In this document: positions 50,975-62,624 of the stretch, one piece after another
Layout: every line of letters begins with the position of its first letter
How positions within the stretch are numbered: position 1 is the first letter of the stretch
DNA from: Dasyornis broadbenti
Lineage: Eukaryota; Chordata; Aves; Passeriformes; Dasyornithidae
NCBI GenBank assembly: GCA_013397935.1
Contig: VZRN01004407.1
Span: 6,868,067 to 6,932,066 of the forward strand
Direction: 5' to 3'
Length of the DNA: 64,000 nucleotides
The notes under the pieces: model-generated
Seen by the model: the letters and a program-made list of their open reading frames with translations, nothing else
Told to the model about the DNA's origin: nothing
Databases searched by the model: none
Position numbers and translations under genes: made by a program

Positions 50975-51010
50975 CTCAAAGCCTTGCTCTCTAGCAAAAG
51001 TGGCAGCTTC
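50975..51010 (-). CDS. ADK: adenosine kinase, 36-nt coding exon (fourth from last)
   Basis: On the minus strand a T-rich tract ending TTATTTCAG is followed by 36 nt encoding EAATFAREQGFE and then the donor GTGAGT. The residues match the ADK segment just after the DILFGNET region of the PfkB/ribokinase fold. The exon starts and ends in phase 0, so its loss would remove 12 residues without a frameshift. At 36 nt it is close to micro-exon size and easy for gene predictors to miss. The phase and reading frame continue correctly into the exon at 44931. Identification rests on recognising the family sequence and on both splice sites. Confidence 0.92.
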
Positions 51011-52338
51011 CTGAAATAATAAAAAAAGAACAGTTAATTATAAAGTGCTAGATAATGAAGAAATAACACATTTTGAAACTCATTCAGCCAGTTTTCCTTT
51101 TACACAATTATCTCAGTATAGCCATATACAGTTGTTCAATTCTGATAGTTGCACCAAAAGCTTCCCCCTCTTCCCTCAAGCCCAACAACAGTACAATGTC
51201 AACACATTTCACAAGTTCAAACAAAGAAGGTACTATATGGTTTTTTCCAAGTGAGGAAAGTTACTTCTGGAGATAGGGCTTTGACTAGGTTCCTGACAAA
51301 TATCCTTCAGACATTTTTAATTGAAATTGTATCATATCTCCATTTCTGTATAGCACTTCACGGAATACACGTTATCAAGCCATTTTAAAAAAATCATTTG
51401 TCATCTACAGTGCATTAAAAAAACAGGATCACTAAATGTGTTCAAACCCTTGTGATAGAATCAGATGAACATTTTTAAATATTCTGATGTCTTAATCACC
51501 GCTTTAAGCAATTTAACTATGTTTTTCTCTTAAAAGAACAGAGGAAACATCATGGTATCAGAATGTCCTCGTGTTGTTTATATTAATTGGTGTGATTAAA
51601 ATCTGTTTTGAAATAAAAACAAGGGGACGGAAGACAGCAATGGTTTTCACTTACTCACTTTCTATCTTAACATTAGAAATATTGCAGAAAACCCTTGAGG
51701 TCTTTATGTTTTAACTTGCATTCTTCCACATTATCTTTGAATAGAGGGATAATCCTGAGCCAAAATGGTGAGTTGATCTAACTAAACAAAAATAACTATG
51801 GTACCAAATCAGTCCAGCGTCCCTACGAGAGATTTCAGTGCTTCAGAAAACACATGGTTGTGGACCTACATGATCTGTCAATTTGGGGGCAACAGAAGAA
51901 TTTGAAGTGGGTACAATTGATTATAACAACAGTAAGTTGAGGTTAATAAAATGTGATAAGCTGAAAAGCACAACTCCTCAGGCTGCTTCACTGAAGAAAC
52001 ATAAGGCTGACCGGGTTACCCTTAGCTGATGTTGACAGAAAAACTGAATCATGGTCCTGACAATTGGGTGCGGGCAAGGTTAGCCACTTTGACAATTTAC
52101 TTACAATTGAATCCCTTCTTGTACATCACACAGTCAATGACATTTGCTAGCCTGGCTGTCAAGAAGGAGTGTAGGGTTCAAAGATATCATGCAGTGTTTT
52201 CCTAAACCAGCATGTGATTAACAAAGCCTATGCTCGTATGAAAAAAGGAGCCTGCAAGCTTCCACTCTGAAGTGATGCACATACAATGAATTGCAACACA
52301 ATCAAGAAAGCCTCAAATGGGACTGTGACACAGGAGAA

Positions 52339-52356
52339 AAAAAAAAAAAAAAAGAG
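52339..52356 (+). repeat. poly-A tract
   Basis: An uninterrupted A run of about 18 nt with no recognisable retroposon body upstream and no clear target-site duplication. Confidence 0.85.
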
Positions 52357-52987
52357 AAATAAGGGAGTGATAAGGGGGAAGGGAATATGAAAATGGACTA
52401 AAAATTATGTCTTGCAGCCAAATAACTTCTTTAACCTCAGGTTTTTGGTCATGCAGTTGAAATCAAAAGTTACACTGATCTGTTCTAAGGGATTTCTTTA
52501 AAATCCCAATGCAGCAGGACATTAACATCTGTGTTAAACTATTGTCTGGCCAGGAAACTGGACACCAGTACATGAAATAAAAACTGTTCTAGTGAAGTGG
52601 TGCTTTCTTGTGTGGGAGACTTGGAGAGAATTCATCTTAATTTTCTGTACTGGGGCACCCATTCATAGCACTTGTATTTTGGAAGACCTGGCCCTTCCAT
52701 AGGAAAGGATATATGAGTCCACATTTGTTAAAAAGTATCTTGTCGTCAGATTCTCCTGCAAGAACGTCATCTTTTAGCCTGGTCTGCTGCCCAGCTACAA
52801 GAATAATGGCAGCCAGCATACAATCATAGATTTTCCTGCAGTTGACCTCTAATCTAAAGGGTGTCTGAACACACCGAAGAACAACAGCAATCTTAATTTT
52901 CTTCTCTCCTATCAAGTGAACCTCAGAACAACTCCCAGGCAGCTTATTTCAGTATGGACTGTGCCTACAGTCTCCTAAAAAACAGCC

Positions 52988-53029
52988 TCTTTCAGAATGA
53001 GATTCCTTTCAGAATGAAGGCCCTTTCAG
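52988..53029 (+). repeat. 17-bp period short tandem
   Basis: TTTCAGAATGA at 52990 recurs at 53007, and its first six bases recur at 53024, giving about 2.4 copies of a 17-bp unit. Confidence 0.85.
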
Positions 53030-54050
53030 TAAAAAAAAAAAAGAATAAAGCTCAAAACACACATTTGGATTGTACAGTTTAGTGTTTGCAAAATGCTGAG
53101 AAATGTGAGGCAGGCTCTGATTGCCAGGGACAGTTCAAAGTAAATTAACCAGATAAAAGCGATGAGAACCTTTTAGTATCTATTCACAATAACAGTGAGA
53201 ACAGGAAACAAGCAGAACCCATCTGTGCAGCCCTAGGGCACCTCATACTGAGCTTCATGTCTCTAATAAAGTAGTCAGGTTAAAATCTAAGTGGTTGTAA
53301 CATGTGGAGACTGCTTGGGTTACAGCGGCCAGCCGGGGCGTTCCCTGATGCAGGTGATAATCAGTATGATAATCACTATATTTACAGGCTTTCCATTTTA
53401 TATCTGACATTGAAAATCATGAAGAAGGAGGGATTAAGGAAATAAACAACCTACACAGAAGCTTTACTGCTCCCCAGAGAATGCAGCATTTTCATTCATG
53501 CGTGACATGCGACAACAGCAGAGCAAAACAGCAACAGAATAGAATTTTCTTAGGAGGCTTCATTTCACATCAGGAGTTCTTTCAGTTTTGATAAACTTTA
53601 CACATTATTCATTCATTACACCAACTCAGCATTTTCAGAGCTATTTTCTGTTACTGTCTACAGAAGATTTCATAAAATCCTCTCCTCACCTTATCACTGT
53701 TTCATACTAAATATATTAAAAACCCACACGCCCTTTTCTTGATAATCTTTTTACTAACTGTGACAGCAAATTTATTGTCGCACCACCTAAAGTAGAAATG
53801 AGATTTGTTTTCAGCTGTGAAATGTCATTTGGCTCATGCTATTTGGGGGAAAAATATCCTAAGTACAGTCATGCTGAAAAAACCTGTGTTACTTAACAGG
53901 AGTAACACAATGTCACCAAAGTTAACACACACCCTCTTTGCACAATAGTGAGCAGTTTACACAGGAAAGCGAGATTAATTAAGGAGATAACAATAAAAAA
54001 GACAACTTCCCTTAGTGCTGGCCTAGCTGTTATGTTGGAATTTGTTTGCT

Positions 54051-54204
54051 AGCTGAAAACTATTTCCATTCTTGCATGTATTTTACTGCTGTTTGAGTCC
54101 CAGCTGAAAACTATTTCCATTCTTGCATGTATTTTACTGCTGTTTGAGTCCCAGCTGAAAACTATTTCCATTCTTGCATGGATTTTATTCCTGTCTGAGC
54201 CCCA
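54051..54204 (+). repeat. 51-bp tandem repeat, three copies
   Basis: Units begin at 54051, 54102 and 54153 with AGCTGAAAACTATTTCCATT and end GTTTGAGTCCC. The first two are identical. The third carries several changes near its end (GGATTTTATTCCTGTCTGAG). A 51-bp period is also a multiple of three, but the unit is not part of a gene. Confidence 0.96.
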
Positions 54205-56764
54205 GCATTCAGTAAAAGGAACTGCTTATAATCTACATGCAGGCTAATTTTAACAGGACTTGTTAAAATCCTGAGCCCTTTTATCAGAAGCAGTACAAAC
54301 TATTTGTTTTCAAGTAAACAGAAACATACCCTCCAAACACAGAATCCATCAGCATTTGCAATCCTAGGAATATCTGTTAGCCCCCTGTGTTAGAATACTT
54401 TTATGACAGAGTTAAGATGGCTCAACTTCAATAACTGCATGTTCACTTTGCCATGCCATAGAAAAAGCACACCATATATTAAATATTCTTGACACATTTG
54501 AAGTTTTTGTTGTTGGTACCAAGGTTTTACGATTACTTGATCAAATTACAGACAAAATAGTAACAACATGCATAGTGAGTTAAAATTAATTCGTGTAGGC
54601 CAATGTAAAACTCATGCAGTTGCACTGAACAGCATTTAAAACCATGTATTGCCAAAATTAGCTGATAAAGGCTGTTTCAAAAACACCAGCAACATTATTA
54701 TCTACAAAATGCATTTTAACCTTTGTATGAAAAAAAAAGGAGCACTGAAAACTAAATTTGCATTTCATTGCTGAAATCAACATTATCTCATAAAGAAATG
54801 ATAAAACAGCAGGACAGCAATGATACCCTTGCACACTGAATGCATTTCCCATAATTACACAAAAAAGCAAATGCAGGGGACACTGAAGATAATCCCTCCC
54901 CTGCCATCCTTCTTGGTAGGGAAAACATCTCACAGAATAATCTCAACTCACATATTACAGTACTACGCCCTGGATTTGATTTACTGTTTTTAATTGGGAG
55001 ATTACTGACAGATTTTGAAGGAGCTCCTACTTCATTAACTGCAAACTTCCTGAATTACCCAAAATATACCCTATTCACATTTTCAGGAATACCATCCTCT
55101 TTTCTCTGCACAACAAGTCTGTGACTCAGAGGGTTCAGCCCAGCCCATGAATCAATGCAATCTCAAGCCCGCACACAAACACAGAGCATGTGTAACTGCA
55201 GAGGGAGATCCTTGCAGCCCAGTGCAGAGCAGCGCGTATAAAACCAGAAATAAATAAAAAAGCAAACTTTTGTGGACTTGCTCAATGAGAAATAGTGAAT
55301 GACCATGAGGACCATATATTTTGTGTCTACGTTTGATGGAACAATTCCTGCTGGTAACAGCCATATTTGATTATAATTTGCATAGTACTAACAAAACTGT
55401 ACCTTACAAGCCTTTCTAGACTGCGAAAATCTTCTAAAAATAACTCTTAAACATTGCCTTCCTTTCCTACATTTCAGAAGTATGGTTTGTTAGTATTTTT
55501 CTATTTACATTGTTTCCTTGAACACAATAAATGCTACGATTATCTCACTCAAATAATTCCCTTTTTCTTCAGTATAATCATTTACTACTATTCATCCCAT
55601 TTTTGAGTTCATCTGCAATCCTGGTGTAACTTTGTGCTCTTTCTATCGTCCCTTGCTTTTCTACAGATTGTACTGTTTGGAAACGAAGTTACTTTCACAA
55701 ATTTCCAACATTAAAACCCTGTTATCTAAATGAAATGAGTGACAACCAAAATAAGCAAACAAGGATATAGGGAAGACTTTTGTACAAGTGATACCCACTG
55801 ATATCTACAACTTCATTCTGTAGAAGACAGACTCAAATAAACAAAGCTGTTTTAGATTGATAATCTTCTTTCTTAAAAGTAGATGCTGAAGATTTGTATT
55901 TCTGAAAAAAGACATTTTTATTCATGATTTCCTAAAGGACAATAGACTTGTAAAACAAAAACCAAAACCAAACAAAACCCACAAAAAATAATGTATTATT
56001 TGTCTCACTGCACTATAGAGACATGAGTCTTCTGCTTTATTGTAATACATTATTACTACGACTTGTAGTTCACTTTTCCTTAAGTAGGCACATTTGTCCT
56101 TTTATCTGTCGATCCCTTCTATCATCTTTCCCTGTCCCTAACAAGAAGCTTTCTTATACAATTCTGTGTTTTCAGGGCTATACCCTTGTTTTATATACAT
56201 CACAGGTACTGAGAATCTCTGATTTCAGAACTATCTGTTTTGCCCAGTAAATCTGAATATGAGCTAAAAAATAGATATCCCATTTTGTTAAATTCTCCCT
56301 GCTTTTTTTCTTGAAAGTTAAGCCATGAAGAATGAATTATCAAGATCACCATGTCCCCTCCTTTTGGTATTTCCTTCGTGAAAAACTTGTCACACTGCAA
56401 GAGATAAGCTAGTTTTTAAAAAAGGGACCTAGTGAGCTGTCCCATGCCATGTTTTCCACGCTTCCAGCTTCAGGCCAGTTTATTCTAAATATGACCCTGG
56501 AAATGGGGCTTAAGGCACAGAGTAGACAATGGATTTTCAATTGTTGCCTTTGAATTATAACAAAGATGTCATAAATACATTCACTAACTTCACGGCAGAG
56601 TTGGTGGGGTGTTCTTCTATCAAATCCAGGTATTTAATGCAGCCTGTGAACATGCAGCAACGTGATCTGCCTCTATACCACTTTTTCCTGTATATGCTTC
56701 ACAAAGCCAAACTAAGGTAAATCTGATTTTATTCCCTGTCCCAATTTTTCAAGAAAATAATATT

Positions 56765-56783
56765 CATATATATATATATATAT
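56765..56783. repeat. AT-dinucleotide microsatellite
   Basis: A pure AT run of about 19 nt ending ATGCATAC. Confidence 0.9.
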
Positions 56784-59654
56784 GCATACAGAGAGATATC
56801 ACAGCAAATCCACAGTTCTTAACATGGTGAATTAACAGCATACAAGAACTACAAGTATTTTCACGCGATGCAAATAGGGGTGATGTCAAAGCTGTGGTAA
56901 TGATGATCATGACCTACCTAAAGAATCAGAGGCAGATTCTGCTAAAGACTCTGCTTATCAGTTGAAAACATGATTTCAACAAATGGCTGCTATTATTCTG
57001 CTACTTAAAATGAATGGATGGAAAGTCTACAGGACACAGTTCCAGCTGGACCACTAACCTTTAGTGCCAACCGTACATTTGTTGTAGTTAGCGGTAAGAT
57101 ACATGTAGTCATCTTCATTCAGCACTAAATAGCTATCAATGGTTACTCAAAACATCGTAGATACTCCTATCCAGCCTTTTATGTCATTGTAGTCTGATTG
57201 AGACAGGCATTACTGTAAGGTAAACCATTACTACATTTAACTGTGTAAAGGCAATACAAGCTCATATGCCTTTATTAAAAAATGGCCATTCATAAAGGCA
57301 TTAAGGGCTCAAAGGCAAATGTAATTTCATGCTTTTCCTTTTTTTTCTTTTCCTCAGAGAGAATTGCTTTAATATGGATCATACAAGAGTTTGAGAACAG
57401 AAGACAAAAGAATCACCCAGTATATTTTCTGAAACAAATGGTGAAATTCTGCTACAGCTGAGAAAGTTTGCGCTACACTTGGGGATGTGGTAATGCTTCA
57501 ATATTATTTTTGTTTGACAACACAGAGGACTAATACTTGATTCAGACAGTAGTGTAAACCTGTTCATGTTCCAGAGAAGATCAATAAAAGTGGTCACAGA
57601 ATGGAGAGACCCTGCACACAGCTTGCGAATCAACACTGAGAACCAGCAAGTATTTACCCCTCGCTGGTTACTACAGAAGAAAGCACAGCTGGCATCAATT
57701 GGATGGGCAGATTATCATAAAAGAACACTGAGATGTTTTTTACCCCAATTTCCTTTTCTCATGAACAGTGCTAGAACCCATTTTTTTTTTTTCCATAAAG
57801 GATAGATAGCAAAAAGTCATATAATATCCTAAAATATTATTTCAGCTTCCTCCAGAAATACTAAAGATACTGGTAAATATACGTACGCTGCCTTCACCCA
57901 GTAGCTGAAAATATAAAATAATAAGAACCAGTTCAAGTGAATAATCAGAGTAAGTATCAATACCATATGGGGCTGAAGTTGTAGTGTTCAGAGGGGGTTC
58001 TGGCAGAGTACCAGAGGGTTTTGTCTGAAAAAGCCTAGTGTGAAAAGAATTGAGAAACATACTTCCTGTCCTGCTTGGGTTCACCTTTGAGTGTCTGTAT
58101 CACACACAATTCATTAATATTCAAGCTATTTATTCTCCTTTTCAGGTTATTACCAGAACCACAGCTCCTGCCAGAATTTTCTATGGAAAGAATCACCCTG
58201 AGTCAAGAGCTTAATGCCATTACAGGGTCTGCAACGGCTGCAGCAGGGATATGCCTCTGAGCCATTTTGAAATTTTATGATGGATAAAGTGCTATTACTT
58301 ACATGTCTATCTTACCTCCTTACCTAAAGAACAGAACTACCTATGACTGTTGTATGTGTGTATCTCCTCACATAAGCATCAAATTAGTGAACAATATTTC
58401 TTTACACCATTTCCCTATACAAGTGTCTGTCTCTACCTTAAAAATAAATGCATCATCATCAGAAGAGAGGGAGAAGACAACACCCCTTCCTTAAACATTG
58501 AATCAGGAGAACTTAACAAAAATGAAAACAAATACCTTACAATTAAGTGCTAGAAGATAAGAGTTCTGTTTGCATATCAAAATAAAAGATGTGTGGGGTC
58601 TTTGGACTCTTTAACACTGTTCACTGAATGCTCCCGGGGCAAACTTTCTGGCTGGAGGGTGACAAACAGAAATAAAAAATGGCATAATTTTCAGTGAGAC
58701 CTTCCATGATTGTAACCACTCAAACTAGCCTGAAATCAGACAAGACATTCTCATCTTGCAATTTCAGATGAAGAGAATAATCAGATACCGTGTTAAAAGT
58801 GCTAGGATCCAGCAGGACTTGTCTCTAATCCTGGTAAAAGGTTAACATATTTTTAGCAGTGAAATTGAGTTGTTTTGTATACTTTGTTTAGTGTGATGTC
58901 ATGCACAGCCATTTAGAATTATAACTGAGGCTGTGGTATTGGGAACTCTGTAAAAAGCAATCATTGTGTAACACTCTTCATGTGCTGGGCTTGCTTTGCC
59001 TGTTAACTCTAGCAAGAAAATGAAGTTGCTCACTGCAATCTTCAGCAGTAACACTAACTTTTTAATTGATCTTCAAATTACATATTTTACCTTTTCAATG
59101 CATTTCAAACCCAGTTGACTTTCAGATTCTCACTGGAGTTTCTTGTGCTGTTTAATGCACAAGATTCAATGATGCGTTTATCTGTGTTCAAGATATGAAT
59201 ACTCAAGATGAATTTTGTTTTCTGAAATTTTCAGTTTTAGCTAACTGTAGCTACTTTATGGAAGGAAAAATCTAGTTCTCAGTCTGTACCAGCTGTGCTC
59301 TCTCACAATATGGTCACTGCATGGAAAAACAAAATTTCAATCTGACCACAGTTAGCTCACTGTGGGCCTGACTAAAGAACATAAGCTCTAATTCCTGATG
59401 TGACTAAGACACTATTTATCATCTGGGACAAGCTGCTAATTTCTTGGATCCATTTTTAAGAAAGATCCATAAAAGTTAGAATTTAACTGCTTTTGACTAT
59501 TAAGTGTTTAAGGATGAGTGGGTTTGGATATGTTTGTTCTTTTTCTATTTGAAGCCAGCCTAAACTTGAGCCAAGCTAAAATAGTCCAGAGATTGAAAGA
59601 ACAGTCAAATAATGAAATTAAAGGGATATGATTCCAGCACATTTTAAATGGTAT

Positions 59655-60445
59655 TACAAAAGTCACACAGTGGTTGACGTTGGGAGGGGCCTCTGAACAT
59701 CATCTAGTCCAATCCCACTCCTCAGGCAGGGTCAGCTAAAGCAGGATGTCCAGTACCACTGGGTTTTGAATATTTCCAAAGATGGAGTCTCCACAGACTT
59801 TCTGGAAAACCTGTTCCAACACTTGACCACCATCACAGTACAGTTTTTTCTTAGGCTTAAGTGGAATTTCCCATAGTTGAATTTATGCCTGTTGCCTCTT
59901 GTGTCACCGCCCACCGCTGTGAAGAGCCTGCCCCCATCTTATTTACTTGTTTGTGGGTATTAATAAGGTCTCCCTGAGACTCCTCTCCTTCTGAGGCTCT
60001 CAGTCTCCCCTCCTCATACAACAGATGCTCCCACCCTCAGTCATCTTAGTGGCCCTTTAGTAGCATCACTCCAATAAGTCTATGTTCTTCTCATGATGCA
60101 ACCCAGAACTGGACCCAACGCTGCAGATGCATCTCACCAGGGCTGAGCAGAGGCGAGGGACTACTGTCCCCTGCGCCTGCTGGCAATTCTCTTCCTAACA
60201 CAGCCAAGATGCTGTGGTCTTCCTTCCTTGTTGTGCAGGCACATGACTGCCTCATACCCCTTTTTTATTTTCTAGTGAGATTCTGAGGTCCTCTTCTGCA
60301 AAGCCGCTTTCTACCCAACTGGTTCCCAGCCTGCCCTGGGAAAAACATTCCTCCCCAGGTAAGACGATCTTCCATTTCCATTTGTTGAACTTCATGGGAT
60401 TCCCATCAGGCCATTTCTCCCCTCTGTCAAGGTCTTTGAAATTTG
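59655..60445 (-). mobile_element. CR1 LINE fragment, about 0.8 kb, 3' end through RT C-terminus
   Basis: On the plus strand the left end reads GGGAGGGGCCTCTGAACATC then ATCTAGTCCAATCCCACTCC. Later blocks are TCCACAGACTTTCTGGAAAA, TGCCTGTTGCCTCTTGTGTC, TAATAAGGTCTCCCTGAGAC, CCCAGAACTGGACCCAACGC and CTCACCAGGGCTGAGCAGAG. All are colinear with the reverse complement of avian CR1. Minus-strand translation on the right gives KDLDRGEKWPDGNPMKFNKW and, further on, LGTSWVESGFAEEDLRISLE, the C-terminal CR1 reverse transcriptase motif, now interrupted by substitutions and frameshifts. It is a 5'-truncated, inactive copy. Confidence 0.93.
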
Positions 60446-61083
60446 TTATTATACTTTGTGTTAAGATAGTAGCTACTGACCGCAAGCATGGGATAAAATC
60501 CATATCAAGGCTAGGCAAACAGGGAGACATTATCAACAATTTATTGATATAGACCGAAAAGTCACATAAATGTTAGGATGGAAAAGAAACAGCTAAAGAA
60601 CCAAGCAATTAACCACAGCCACCTAGCAGGGTAAGGATAGTCACAAAGTACTTAATAAATAAATCACAATAAGCTGCTCTGACAAATAAGCAGGATTTCT
60701 CAGAGACTTGGAAAAACCCTCCCTCCAGCTTCCACTGGCCAAAGGACTGCTAGCCACTGCTGTACAGCACACCAAAGATGAAGGAAACATGTAAGTCCAT
60801 TAAAGGGTTCATGTGGGTTATAATATGCTTGGCAGGAGATACTCAAATTATCCATAACCAATTGCTTCATGCATTCAAATCACTCTCATTTCATTATAAT
60901 CTCTTTTTCCTTTAAAATTTAGCTTAGATAAAAAGATCATGACTACCCTATTGGTTGGTTTTGTTACTATGCTTTCAAACATGAAAGCGATTTTTCTTGA
61001 AGAATGGGGTTCAGAATTCCTATGACAGAAATGAAACTACAAGCATGTTCAGCACTCCATTTTATTAAGACATTACACTAATA

Positions 61084-61142
61084 AAAAAAGAAAGAAAACA
61101 CTAAAATTAAGATGTAAAAAAAAAAGAAAAAAAAGAAAAAAG
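61084..61142 (+). repeat. A-rich low-complexity tract
   Basis: Runs of A separated by single G or C residues (AAAAAAAGAAAGAAAACAC and similar). No SINE body is recognisable upstream. Confidence 0.85.
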
Positions 61143-62595
61143 AAAACCAAAAAAAGCATGAATATGTATTAATTCCTATAGGAAAATATTTTGAAATTAG
61201 ATGTTGTAATTATGGAAAATTACATTCCTGCATCAAAGATCAGTAATCTTACACCTAATACATAACAGTATAATTATGACAATAACTTATTTGTTAAAAG
61301 GCCGTAGTTTAGCAATGCATTATTCCATGGATAACTGTATGCAGATCCCTTTCTTTCAATGTGATCATTTGCGCTAAGATGCACTGGATTTGTAGCAGTA
61401 ATACTGATACACTGCATTCATAGTGGTTTTGTCTATTGGGTGTTTGCCTTCTCTATTAAATCAACTTTATGTACACACACATATTTACACTCACATACAT
61501 GACTTTCACTAATGCATACATAGATCACGACAAAACAAATGTGATCTCCTCTATGAAACCTTTCATGTTTCAGTTTTCTATACGCAATCTTTTCCAAGCC
61601 CTTCCTGGTTAAATCAATGGTTTTCACTAGACATCCAGCTCGGGAAGAACAAGGTGCTTGCAATGGAATCCCAGCCACTAAAATATAACAATTTACTAGC
61701 ACGTTCAGGTTTTTTGAGCACTTGAAGCTTATGAAGACCTACAGCTATAATTTGAGATATACTAGTTACAGAACCATTCATGTCAAATAGTTCTGATAGA
61801 CCTTTTTGTTACTATGAAGCTATTTTACCTTGTTAATATATTTGCAATGATTTATTATTCTCCCTTAAAAATATCATTTGATATATTCACTAGTTATAAA
61901 ATATTAAATTATCAATACATTTATCAGCATAATGACTGAAGTTGTTGTGCAATTTGCTATATACAATTGTTCTTCAGTTCATAAACTCACATAGACAACT
62001 TTTAAAGCCAAGTTGAAAAGTAAAATTTGGACTCAGTTCACACAGAAGAGAAATTAAAGATTTGATCTATATTTGAATAAAAGAAAATTCTGAGTTTCAA
62101 TTGTGCTCTTTTTACAAGAGCAGTTCTCTAAATCTCTGCTAAGCAATGACACTCTCCTAGTGGCACCAGTTGTATATTCTAAAGGATCATAAAAATCTAT
62201 CATAGTTTTCAATCAATAAAGTTTTATAAACTTGGTAAAGAATGATACAAAAAATTACCATTTCTGATTCCACCATATGTGCATTCTCCACATACTTCCA
62301 GACTCAAAGAAAATTTTTTTCATCCTCAGCTATACTTCAAAACAGTTACCATTTCACCTCTAATTCTGTGCCTTTAAAATGCTAAACTTATTTTAAGATT
62401 TGTCTCACAACTATTTTTTAATTACTGAGATAACAGATCGACATTATATTTTAGTATACATTTATTTATTTGTTAACCATTACTACATGCTTAGTATATG
62501 TTAGCATTTTGCAAATGAACCTGAAATCATACCTGATACATCTCTTATTTTATACGTGACAAGTGGAAGACTACAAACTATTCTGACGCTGAAAT

Positions 62596-62624
62596 TAGTA
62601 GTCATAGTAATAGTAATAGTAATT
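62596..62624 (+). repeat. short TAG/TAA trinucleotide tract
   Basis: AGTAGTCATAGTAATAGTAA followed by TAGTAA, an imperfect 3/6-bp period run. Confidence 0.8.

Noticed and set aside
55232..55246. GCGCGTATAAAACC, TATA-box-like sequence
   Set aside because: A single motif with no initiator, CpG island or downstream coding exon; not enough for a promoter.
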